NCBI GenBank assembly: GCA_019694155.1
Contig: JAIBCN010000021.1
Location: forward strand, 1 to 64,000
Length of the DNA: 64,000 nt
Origin: Vicinamibacteria bacterium
Lineage (GTDB): Bacteria > Acidobacteriota > Vicinamibacteria > Fen-336 > JAGNNV01
Direction: 5' to 3'
Shown piece after piece: positions 34,790 through 45,100 of this stretch (position 1 is its first letter; every line of letters begins with the position of its first letter). A program made the translations under genes and the position numbers. Below the pieces are notes generated by a model. That model did not search any database, was not told where the DNA came from, and saw only the letters and a list, made by a program, of their open reading frames with translations.

Positions 34790-34823
34790 AACTGATTCCA
34801 TCCGCGGCCCGCTTCGAAGGTGC

Positions 34824-34829
34824 TACCCT
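34824..34829 (+). promoter_or_regulatory. -10-like hexamer heading the envelope operon
   Basis: TACCCT is followed by nine bases and the ATG at 34839. It faces the glycan-operon hexamer in a 63-base divergent region. Confidence 0.4.
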
Positions 34830-34838
34830 CCGTGGCCC

Positions 34839-36752
34839 ATGTCCAGCGTTTCGGAGGTCCGCCTGCCTCCAGGAAGACTCGCCCGCCTCACGCTCCTGGC
34901 GATCCTGGTGGCGGCGCTGATCGCGACCGCCATCATCAACCGGAGGGTCGATCGAGCGCTGGACGCGCCGGTCTCGGCCGAGCAGGCCGTGGAGTTCGTG
35001 CCCCTCATTGCCGGCTCGCCGCTTCCGTTCTGGGGCGGCGAGGACGTGGAATCCGTGGTGTCCGTACAAGGAGGCCTGTATGCCGCGGGCGCTTTCGGTG
35101 TCGCCCGTCTCGAGACCCCCAAAGACGCGCCCGGAAAAGGGCTCGACCGTGTGGATATTTCCGAAGCCCTGCCCACGCGTCGCGCGAGCGCCCTGACAGC
35201 ATGGCGTACCGGTCTCGCGGTCGGCCTCGAGCTCGAGGGACTGTTCGTCTACCGCGATGGAGACTGGTCGGAGGTGCGGTCCGGTTTCGGACCTCTTCAC
35301 GTTCGAGCCCTCGCGGAAACGCCTTCCGGTGAACTGTGGATCGGCGCGCGCGAGGGTTTGTTTCGAATGGGCTTCGCGGAGCGGGTGATGTCGCGCCTTC
35401 ACAAGTCTCCGGTTCGCGCGGTTCTGGTTGCGGAGGGAGGGCGGGTGGTGAGCGGCGGAGAAACGGGTCTTCTCGTGACCCGGGGCGGGGCCACGACCTC
35501 CATGCGGGTTGAAGGCGCAGACACGCCGTGGGTCGAGGATCTGGTCCTGTTCGACTCGCGGGTTTTCGCGGTGACCCCGACGGGGCTCTTTGGCGAAGGC
35601 CCGGATGGCGTCCTGAGGGCCATCGCCGGAGGGGGGAATCTCGGCTCCATCGCGGTTCAGGGCGATCACCTCTTCGCCACTGCGGATCCTCCGGATTCAT
35701 CGGTTCGCCTCTTCGATCGCGCGCTGCGCCCACAGAGCGAGCAAGTTCCGTCCCCGGCGCGCCGGGTGTTCGTCATGGGCGAAAGCCTCGTCGCCGATAC
35801 GGCGAAGGGACTTGTCGAGCGTGTGAAGGACGCCTGGCGTCCGCTGTCACGGCGTCGCGATCAGGAAGGTTTTGGCAACACGCACGTCGGAGCACTCGCT
35901 GCGTATCGGGATCGACTCTTCGTGGGATTCTTCGATGGCGGCCTCGCCGAACTCGCACCGATTCCACCCTCGGGTCCCGCTCTGCAAAGCGGCGCGAAAC
36001 AGGACCCGCCGATGATGCTTCGCGCCCTCACCAATGTCGGCTCGTCGCCGATCTGGGCGGTGAACGCGCTGCTGGACGCGGGCGGAGTCCTGCATGTTGC
36101 GAGTCTTCGCGGCGCTTTTCGATTCGACGGCTCGCGCGTCACGCCGGTCGACGGTTCGGGGGCGGCGTTTTCCCTCGCCCGCACCGGGGGTGGCGTCGCC
36201 ATCGGCTATGGCGAGGGCGTCTTGCTGCCCGAGCGGAAACTGCTTTCCGCGTTCCACGGCCTTCCCGGCAATCAGGCTACCGCTCTGGCGCCCAATGAAG
36301 GAGGGCTCCTTGTGGGCACGCCGTCCGGCCTCGGGTACGTCGAGGGCCTCAAGGTCCGCTGGCGCGTGGCTTCGGGCGAAGGAAAGCTGCCTCATCCCTG
36401 GGTCACCGCCATTCTGCCGGTCGAAGGAAGCGTTCTGATCGGAACCTACGGCGGGGGCGTGGTCCGGCGAGCTGGCCGAATGTTGGACAAGGGCGAGTGG
36501 AATCCTTTCCCCGAAACCGAGGGTCTCAAAGTGAACACAGGATGCCTGGTGGAGGCCTTTGGCCGGGTCTACGCGGGCACCGATGGGACCGGCCTCTTTC
36601 GACTATCGAAAGACGGAACGCGCTTCGAACGGCTTAAGCTATCGCTTCCATCTCAGCGGGTCACCGCGCTTTTCGAGATGGGCGGCTTTCTTTACATCGG
36701 GACGGACGAGGGGTTGACACGATGGTCGGTCGAGCGAGACGTTCAGCCGTAG
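34839..36752 (+). CDS. Membrane-anchored beta-propeller protein
   Basis: A 637-residue protein with an N-terminal membrane anchor (about 13-33, LARLTLLAILVAALIATAII) and a periplasmic region made of repeats of the two-component-regulator propeller kind: GELWIGAREGLFRMG, GLLVGTPSGLGYVEG, SVLIGTYGGGVVRR, RVYAGTDGTGLFRLS and FLYIGTDEGLTRWS. At least ten blades can be counted loosely, enough for one or two propellers. It has no output domain, so it probably acts as a binding platform rather than a sensor kinase. It heads a five-gene run; the next gene starts inside its last 31 bases. Confidence 0.75.
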   Translation: MSSVSEVRLPPGRLARLTLLAILVAALIATAIINRRVDRALDAPVSAEQAVEFVPLIAGSPLPFWGGEDVESVVSVQGGLYAAGAFGVARLETPKDAPGKGLDRVDISEALPTRRASALTAWRTGLAVGLELEGLFVYRDGDWSEVRSGFGPLHVRALAETPSGELWIGAREGLFRMGFAERVMSRLHKSPVRAVLVAEGGRVVSGGETGLLVTRGGATTSMRVEGADTPWVEDLVLFDSRVFAVTPTGLFGEGPDGVLRAIAGGGNLGSIAVQGDHLFATADPPDSSVRLFDRALRPQSEQVPSPARRVFVMGESLVADTAKGLVERVKDAWRPLSRRRDQEGFGNTHVGALAAYRDRLFVGFFDGGLAELAPIPPSGPALQSGAKQDPPMMLRALTNVGSSPIWAVNALLDAGGVLHVASLRGAFRFDGSRVTPVDGSGAAFSLARTGGGVAIGYGEGVLLPERKLLSAFHGLPGNQATALAPNEGGLLVGTPSGLGYVEGLKVRWRVASGEGKLPHPWVTAILPVEGSVLIGTYGGGVVRRAGRMLDKGEWNPFPETEGLKVNTGCLVEAFGRVYAGTDGTGLFRLSKDGTRFERLKLSLPSQRVTALFEMGGFLYIGTDEGLTRWSVERDVQP

Positions 36753-39127
36753 CCGGGCGGGCGATTCGCCTGCTGTCCGGGCTGGCGCTCGCGATGAGCG
36801 GGGCCGCCGCGCACGCCCAGTCCGGCATGCTCGTTCCCACGAGCACGGGCCGGCAGGACCCCGCCGTCTTGTCCCTGCGCGAAATGACGATCGATGCGGC
36901 CATTGCTCGCGGCTATGCCCGCGTGAACGTGCGGCAGATCTTCGAGAACCACACCGATCAGATCCAGGAGGGCACCTACCGTTTCGCGCTCGCGCCCAGC
37001 GCGGCCGTGGGGGACTTCGCGGTGTGGGATGGACTCGTCCGCATTCCCGGCGTCATTCTGGAGAAGCGTCGCGCTCGCGCGATCTACGAGGCTCTCACCA
37101 CCCAGCGCATCGATCCTGGCCTCCTCCAGCAGGGCGAGGAAGAGGATCGCGAGCCCGGCTCGGGCCCCTCCACCTCGTCGCCCTCCGGCTCCGCGCCCTT
37201 CTCAGTGAAGGTGGCGCCCATTCCCGCCCGGGCGACCAAGCGGCTCGAGCTTCAGTTCCAGCAGGACGTCAACGTCGTGGGCCTCAAGGGCGAGTTCCGG
37301 ATGCTCCTCGCCCCGGTGGACGGCGAGCCGCTTGTCGCGCGCACCCTGCGTATCCGCGTGGGCCTGAACAGTCTCATCTACGAAGCGATCGCGAATGGTC
37401 TGCCGCTTCAGCCCACGGCCGACGGCGTCTCGTTCGAAGGCACGAACGTGAAGCTCGACCGCGATCTCGTCGTGCGCTTCAAGCTGCGCGACGAGGCGCC
37501 GCTCAGGTTCTCCGCGTTTCGAAACCCCGACGGCCGCATGCCCGACGGACTGGCTCTCGCACCCTGGGAGCGCCCCGCGGATATTCCTCCCGAGAAGGAT
37601 GGCTTCTTCCTGATGGAAGTCCTTCCTCCCGCGGCGGCGGCCCAGGCCGCGGCTGGTGCGGGCGGCGGCAAACCCCTCACGCCGGCGAAACGGGCCCCGC
37701 TTTCGGTCGCCGTCCTCTTCGATACCTCCCTCTCGCATCGCTTCTCCGGTCTCGAGATGTCCTATCAACGGCTCGTTCGCCTCTTCGGCGCTCTGACTCC
37801 GGAGGACAAGTTCGCTCTCGTGCCCTTCGATGCGACCGTGGACGCGCCCCCGGCCCTCGCAAACGCCATCGATCTCGTGAAGACCACGTCGCTCCAGCGC
37901 CTTCGCGCCCGCGCCCTCTCGCCCGGCACCAACATCCTCGACGCCCTGACCGCCGCGCAGAAGCTCGTCGGCGACGGCGACAAGGGTCGCCTCGTCCTCT
38001 TCACGGACGGGGTCGCCATGCCGGGCTCGAAGGACCTGAACGCCGCGCGCCGAAGAACTCCTCTTTACGTGAGTGTCGCTACCCCCGACGCCGGCGCCGC
38101 CCTTCGCGGAACCGCGGAGGGAGTCGTGACGGCACTCTCCTCCGAGCCGGAGACGGATCTTTTCTTCGATCGGATTCTCAGTCCCACGAAGGCCCAGGCG
38201 CCCGGACCGGCCCCCGCCGCCAACGAGGGCTCGCTTCGGGTCACCCTCGGAGATCCCGGTCTGCGCGACGTCTATCCGGTGATGGTGCAGCCGCCGACTC
38301 CTCTCTCCCTTTCCGGTTTCGTTGGCCGATACTCGAAACCCGCGACCGGGGTCCGCATGGCCGTGGCCGCAGGGATCCTCCCGAAGGACGCCAGCACACT
38401 GACCGTCGCCTTTCCTGCGAAGGCCCTCGAGGCCCGCGACCTGCCGAGACGATGGGCGCGCGCACGGGTCGACGATCTGCTTCGACGCATCGAGGAAGAG
38501 GGCGAGAGACGCGAATGGGTCGACGAGATCATCGAGCTTTCGCGCCGCTACAAGTTCGTGACGCCCTACACCGCGTTCCTCGCCGCCCCGCGATCCCTGT
38601 TGCGCCCGCGCCGTATTCAACCCGGCGACCCTGTGCTCCGGGTCGAGTGCGACGAGGGCACGGTGATGGCGACCGCCCTCTTCCCGTTCGGTTTGAAACT
38701 GCCGCTCGTAAAGCGCCCGCAGTCCAATGTCTTCGAGGGACGCTTCCTCGTGCCCGACTCCCTGAAGGACGGCCGTTATTCCGTCCAGATCGTGATGCGC
38801 GATCGCAGCGGCCGCACAGCCACCGAATCGAAGACCTTCGTCATCGACGGCCAGGCCCCGAGGATTTCGCCGAAGGTGCAGAAGCTCGCGCGCGTGGGTG
38901 ACGACATCATCCTCGCCGCCTCGACCGACGACGACGTGATCTTCCTCTCGGCGCGCGTTGGCAATCTCCCGCCCGTGCCGCTGAGATGGGACAAGACCGC
39001 GCAGGCCTCGATTGGCCGGCTCCACCTGCCCGCGTCGTCTGTGGGAATGCAGGAGGTCGTGTTCGAAGCCGTCGATCTTGCGAAGAACGTGGGCTTCTCC
39101 CGCGCCACGCTGGAGGTGCGCCAGTGA
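36722..39127 (+). CDS. Secreted VIT-vWA protein (inter-alpha-trypsin-inhibitor heavy-chain-like)
   Basis: An 801-residue exported protein. It has a signal peptide (about 1-33, ending AAAHAQ), a VIT domain (about 45-190, with ARVNVRQIFENHTDQIQEG and ILEKRRARAIYEAL), a vWA domain (about 325-500) with an intact metal-ion site (D334-T-S-L-S338, T403 in SPGTNI, D429 in FTDG), the usual post-vWA helical block ending YKFVTPYTAFLAAP, and a C-terminal Ig-like domain (about 700-801). VIT-vWA proteins mediate protein-protein contacts outside cells. It overlaps the propeller gene by 31 bases and the next gene by GTGA, so all three are translationally linked. Confidence 0.88.
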   Translation: MVGRARRSAVAGRAIRLLSGLALAMSGAAAHAQSGMLVPTSTGRQDPAVLSLREMTIDAAIARGYARVNVRQIFENHTDQIQEGTYRFALAPSAAVGDFAVWDGLVRIPGVILEKRRARAIYEALTTQRIDPGLLQQGEEEDREPGSGPSTSSPSGSAPFSVKVAPIPARATKRLELQFQQDVNVVGLKGEFRMLLAPVDGEPLVARTLRIRVGLNSLIYEAIANGLPLQPTADGVSFEGTNVKLDRDLVVRFKLRDEAPLRFSAFRNPDGRMPDGLALAPWERPADIPPEKDGFFLMEVLPPAAAAQAAAGAGGGKPLTPAKRAPLSVAVLFDTSLSHRFSGLEMSYQRLVRLFGALTPEDKFALVPFDATVDAPPALANAIDLVKTTSLQRLRARALSPGTNILDALTAAQKLVGDGDKGRLVLFTDGVAMPGSKDLNAARRRTPLYVSVATPDAGAALRGTAEGVVTALSSEPETDLFFDRILSPTKAQAPGPAPAANEGSLRVTLGDPGLRDVYPVMVQPPTPLSLSGFVGRYSKPATGVRMAVAAGILPKDASTLTVAFPAKALEARDLPRRWARARVDDLLRRIEEEGERREWVDEIIELSRRYKFVTPYTAFLAAPRSLLRPRRIQPGDPVLRVECDEGTVMATALFPFGLKLPLVKRPQSNVFEGRFLVPDSLKDGRYSVQIVMRDRSGRTATESKTFVIDGQAPRISPKVQKLARVGDDIILAASTDDDVIFLSARVGNLPPVPLRWDKTAQASIGRLHLPASSVGMQEVVFEAVDLAKNVGFSRATLEVRQ

Positions 39128-42100
39128 CGCCGCGGGTGCGACCGTTCGCTCGCATCGGCGCGCTCAGCCTGGCCGGCGCCGTGTTCCTGGCCGCGTCACC
39201 CCGGCCCGTCATTCCCTGGGAAGACCTGACCGAAGTCGACTGGCTCTATGAACTCGCCACCCGCTTCTCTTTGGTCGACTCCCATCGCGTTCACTACAAG
39301 ACCCCAACCGCCGAGCTGGCGACCCTTCTCGAGGCGCGGCCCGAGCCCGAGGCCCTGCGCCATCTCGCCCAGGCGCAGATGGATCTCGGCCAGCGCGAAA
39401 AAGCGCTCGCCACCATCGAGAAATGGGCGGCCGCGTGGGCCTCGGCGAACGCCGATGCCGCGGGCGCCGGCTGGGATGAAGCAGCGCGCTGGGCGTGGTC
39501 CTATGGCGCGCACGCGCAGGCGTTTGTTTTCGCGGACAAGGCGATTCCCCTGCTCAAGGGCGAAGCGCAGCGCGCGGTCGCGAACCAGCGTGTGGAATGG
39601 GCGGAGTTGCAGCCGGCGCTTCGCGACAAGCGCGAGATGCAGCGCGCGGCCCTCGAACTCAACTCCACCGACTGGGCGACCGCGTACACCTGGGTCGACA
39701 GCGATATCTCCTCGGAGCATCTCCTCGAAGCCGACAAGGGCCTCGCGAACCTTCCGAAGAACACGCCCGAGGAACCCGCTCTCGTCCTGCGCGCCCGTCT
39801 GCGCGTCGCTCAACTGCGCGCCGCGGAGGTTCTGCCCGCTCTCGATGCCGCCCTCGACTCGAACCCTCGCCGCGGCCGGCTCTTCGCTTCCGTGTACGTG
39901 CGCGCCATCGATCAGGGCGCAAAGTCGCGACCGGACGAGTGGCGGCAGTCGCTCGATTCGAGGTTCGAAGCCCCGACCCTCGCTCGCCTCTTCACGTACT
40001 TCAAGGGTCAGGAGCGGGGTGACGCGTGCCTCGCCCTGTTGCAGCAGATCGATCGCCGGTACCAGAAGAGCCTGGATCGGGCCGGCTGGTCGCTTCTCTC
40101 TTCTCTCTACTCCGAGATCGACGCGGTGCCGGAGGCCTTCCGCGCCCGGCTTGCCGCGGCCACGTTCGCGGATGCGAAGGCAGCCGAGGGCGACCTGGTC
40201 GAACTCACCCGGCTTTCCCTTCGCGCCGGTGGGCGTCCACTCGCCTGGGGCAACTACGCGGACGCCGACTATGCGTGGGTGGCACGCATGGATCCAACAC
40301 CGGGGTTCTGGACGGGCGGCCTGTCCCTGCTCCTCACCGGACAGGACTGGAGCGAGGCGCTTCGGCGACTCGAGGCCGAGTCCATTCCTGAGCGCACGTT
40401 CGGCGCGGCCCGCGCCCTTCTCGCCGAGCTCGTCAAGCGCAATCCCGCGCACCCCGACATCCCGGGCCTCAAGGTCGACATCATGCAGCGGCACGTGGAC
40501 CGCGGCGAGGGCAGGGAAGCGCTGGCCCTCCTCAAGGAGATCGAGGCCGCGCCCGACGCGGGCGCCAGGCAGCGCGCGCAGGCTCTCGGAATCCTGGCCC
40601 TTCGGCAGACGAAGGGCGCGCTCGCCGAAGAGACGCGGCTCTACAAAGCCCAGCTCCGGTTCCTCGCCGTGGATGGTTCTTCGCCGGTGGTCGCGGATCA
40701 CGAGAGCGAGCCCACGCGGCGATTCCAGACCGGCGACTTCGGCGAGGCCGGCGCTTCGGTGAACGACACCGTCGAGTCGCGCCAGCAGCGCTACAAGCCT
40801 CTGCTCGACGAGGCCATCAGCCGTCTTGAAGAACGCGACAAGACGCATCGCAGTTCGATCGCCCTGATCCTGGCCGAGATGGATCGTCTGCCCGGCGCGG
40901 AAGGCCTGTGGCTCCAGCTCGCCTCCCGCCTCGACGCCTGGAACCTCGATGACGAACTCGCCCCCCGCTACGAGGCGGCCCTTTCGCGGTTCGACGATCC
41001 TTCATGGTGGAACCGGCTGGCCCGCCTCCTCACCCGGCAGAAGCGCCAGGTCGAGCTTCGGTCTCTGGCCGAGAAGATCGCGGCCACCTTCCGCGGCGCC
41101 GCCCTGTTCGAGCGTTCGTCCGACAACAATGTGCGCCTGGAGATTCCCGAGCAGCCGAAGGTCGGTGTCCGCACGCGCCTCGTACCCTGGGGCGACTGGG
41201 TCGCGCTCAAGGCCCTCGAACGCTTCCCGCATTCCCCGGTGGTGCTGCACGCCGCCGAAGGGCGCCTCGTCACCTCGTCCGCGTGGGCGCGAAGGAGCGT
41301 CCGTGCCACCGACCCGAAGCAGCCCGCGGTGGTCGAAGACACCCTGCTCGCGGAACGGCGGTGGGCCATCTTCGCGGCCGATGCGGGAGTCCGCGAGCAG
41401 TACTTCGCTTCGCTCATGAAGACCAACGCTCTCGAGGCGAAGCTCCAGGCCCTCGATCGCGCGGCCTCGCGCACTCCGGTGGACGACCTCGTTCTGCTCG
41501 AGGGTTACACGCGATTGTCCCTCTTCGAGAAGGCGGCCGACGCGGCCTCGCGCCTGTCTGCCGTGTACCCCGGTGACGAGAGCGTGGCTCGTCAGGCCCT
41601 GCAGATCCATCGTTCGCTTGCCGGCCTCGATCTGTCCCATGAAGCGCCCGCGAAGGCCGTGGTCGATCGCGCGGTTCCCGCGCTGGTCGACCCGAATCCC
41701 TTCATCACCGAACTCGGTGAGCTCTACGAGGAAACCGGGCGTCCCGAGATCGCGCTCAATATCTGGAAGGGGCTTCTTGCCCGCGACCCGCGGCAGGAGG
41801 AGCGCATCAAGGAGGCGGCCACTCTCCTCTGGGACTACGGCCACATCAGGGAAGCCCTCGATGTCATCGAAACCGGCCGGAAGGAACTGAACCGGCCGCG
41901 CATGCTCGCGTTCGAGGCGGGCGTCCTGCGCGAGGGCGTGAAGGACGTCGACGGCGCGATTCGCGAGTATCTCGACGCGGTGCGACCCGATGCCGATACC
42001 GATGCCTGTTACTGCTCCGGCTTCGAGAACGATCAGCGCTCGCTGCGCCGGCTCGCCCAGTGGATGGGCCGCGACCGCGTCCTGAAGCGCGTGCTCGGAA

Positions 42101-45100
42101 CGGTCGAGTCGCTCAAACCCGGGAACGAAGCCGACGAGAAGACGCTGCTCGCGTTGTGGCCGCTGGGTTCGATCTACGCGCCTACCCCCGGCCTCGATTG
42201 GGACGCGGACGACTGGATCGACGCCATGGATCAGCCGAACGATCCGGTGGGCCGCGAAGAGCGCGAAGCGAAGCGGCTCGCCGCCCGCGGCAGCGAGAAC
42301 GCCGGCATCGCGAGGGTGGCGCTCGCCCTCGTCAATCGCGCAGTCCTCATGACGCCCGCGGCCACGAACGGGAAATTCCTGAGCGCGCTCGAGAGCGCCG
42401 CCGCGGCCTATCGCGCGAGTGCGTTCGCCGATGCCCAGGCACGAGACCGCTTCTTCACCGGCATCGTGGCCCGGCAGGCGGAACTCGCGCCCACGGTCGA
42501 GGAGCGTCTGCGTCTGGAGATCGATCTCGCGCAGCGCCTCGCGAGCAGCGGCCGCGTCGCCGAGGCCAACGCGCTGTGGAACACGCTCGGTGCTCGCGTC
42601 GAGGCCCTCCCCGACAGCGCGTCGAAGCTCAAGGCCCTGGTGTCGCGCGCCGCCTTCATCGAGCGGAACTCCGGCTACGAGCCGGCGCGAGCCTCGTGGG
42701 ACGGCCTGATCGCGAAGTATCCGTGGAGCCTCGGCGTGATCGAGGATCGCGCTTTCTTCCTTCGTCGCAACGGACGCGCCGAAGAGGCGCGGCAGGCGAT
42801 CGAAGACGCGAGCAACCGTGCGGCCGAGGGTCACCTCGTCCCCCTGCTCACGCGTCTCGTCTCGGAATCGCTCGGCGAGAAGGACCTCCCGCGCGCCTCG
42901 CGAGCTCTCGATCGCCTGCTCAAGACCGCGACCCTCACCGACGACCAGCGCCTCGGCGCGGTCTCGCTTCAGGCGAGACTCCGGTTCCAGCAGGATCCGG
43001 GCTTCGGCGCGGTGGCGTTCGCGATCGCGGAGGCTCCGAAGTTCAAGCCGGAGCTGCGGGCGCAGGTGTTCGCCGAAGTGGCGCGCGCCGCCTTCGTCGA
43101 GAAGGTGTACGCGACCTCGGTGTCCGCCTGGATCGAGGCGCTCAATCGCAGCACCCAGCGCGACTGGCTCAAGGAGGCCGCGCGAGCGGCCAGAAAGACG
43201 GGGAAGCCCGAGGTTCTGGTCTCGTTCTTCGAGAAGCAGCAGCAGCGTTCGCCGCGCGACGTGCGCTGGGCGGTAGCCGCGAGAGAACTGCGGGTGGCGA
43301 CCGACAATCTTCCGGGCGGCATCGAGATGGCGCGCACGGCCGCGCAGGTCCGGCCCGAGCGCCAGGTGCTGTGGGACGAGGCGGTCGAACTGATGGAACG
43401 CGACTATCGCTTCCTCGAAGCCGCGGACTTCCTCGAGGGGTGGAACGTCCAGCGGCCCGACGATCCTTCGGTTGCGGGCAAGCGGAGCGAGCTGTACATC
43501 CGTGCCGGCGATTTGAAGAAGGCGGTAGCGGTCGAGCGCGCCGCGGTGGACGCGTTCGAGAAGACCGGCCCGTCGGAGGAGGACCTTTCGAACCGCGCCG
43601 CAGACGCCGCCCGGCGGCTCTGGCGCCAGGGCCAGCCGCAACTGGCCTGGCGCTTCCTGGCGCCCCAGGGGACTCCCGAGGAGATCGAAGCCTCCGGGCT
43701 GTCGGTTGAGGAGGAATTCCAGCTCGCCCTCCTCAACAACGCCTATGTGCCTCTGCTCGAGCTCGACGTCGATGACGCGGAACGCCTGATCTCGGCCGCG
43801 GGTGTGCTCGGTCAATACGGACGCATCGAGAACCGCGAACAGGTGCTCTCGTGGCTCCTTGCGAAGATCTTCCCGGCCGCTCGCGCCGACGATGCCTTCC
43901 TCAACAAGTGGTGGTCGTTCATCGAGAACGCCCGCCTCGAGGCTCCGCTCCGCTTCAAGCTCGCGCAGCGTTTCGCCGCTCAGGTCGCCGGCCCCTGGAC
44001 GCGCGATACGCCCGCCGATCTCCTGGACGGGGCCGCGGAGTCCGTGGTGGCGAGCGTCCCCACCGCGAAGGAAGGCGAGACCCAGCGGAAAGTCCGGACG
44101 CCCGATTTCGACGCGCTGTGGACCGCGCACCTCGTTCGCTTCGATCAGGCCGAGGACCTCGCGAAGTTCCTGGCTCCGCGGCTCACCGCTCTCATCGAGG
44201 CGGCGCGCGGCAACGCCGTCATCACCTCCGACAGCAAGCGCGAGCCGTGGACCCTGTGGCTCGACTCCGCGCCCGCGATCCAGACCTTCGCCCGCGGTTT
44301 GCGGACGCAGCCCGAACTCATCGCGAGCCTGTCCGCGGTGTTCGAGAACCGCAGGCTGTGGGATCGCTTCTGGGCGATCGGCGCGCGAGGCTGGGAGGCG
44401 TCGCACCTGTTGTCCGAACTGCGCCCGACCGCGCGGGTGACGTGGCTCTCGTTCTGGGAGCGGCCGGTGTTGAACGCCGCGAATCTCGAAGACCCGGTGC
44501 TGGTGGGCCGCCGCAACACCATCAACGAGACCTCGCTCTCCCTCGGCGAGTTCCTGGCCGATGCCGAGCCCAAGGCCTCGCCCGCCCGCACCGCCTTCGC
44601 CGAGCGTCTGCTCGGCCCCTCTATCCTGGGCGAGATCCTCGGCGACGATCCGAAGTTCACCTGGCCCATGTTCAAACCGAGGACGAACGTGCAGGGCGAC
44701 ATCATCGAGACCGGTGACGACCGGGTTGCGGGTCGCGGCATCGACACCCTCCGCTTCCCGGGCGCCCTGTGGGGCGAGCGACCGGGCGTCGCGTGGTTCG
44801 CGCTTCAGGCTTACTCGAGGTATCGCGCGCAGGATCCCTCCGCGATCGACGTGCCCGCCGAGTGGCCGGAGGCGGGAGGCGAGACTGAACGCGCGCTCCT
44901 CACCGCGCGCCTCGCCCTGGCCCTCAAGGGGCCAGCCGAGGCCCTCGCGCGCGTGGAGCGGATGGGCCTCCGCACGAACGACGCCGATCTCTTCCGGTTC
45001 CGGCTGGGTCTCCTGGTCGAGGCCGGCAGGAGACCGGAGGCGGTCGAAGCGCTCAAGCGGCGGATCAACACCGACCAGAAGAAGCTCTCCGAGGACGGCC

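Noticed and set aside
31986-34790. 934-codon plus-strand open frame
   Set aside because: Shadow of the epimerase and GT-C-like genes; composition is Arg/Glu/Asp-rich without domains.
41002-44406. 1,134-codon minus-strand open frame
   Set aside because: Shadow of the giant repeat gene, produced by high GC; no recognisable motifs.
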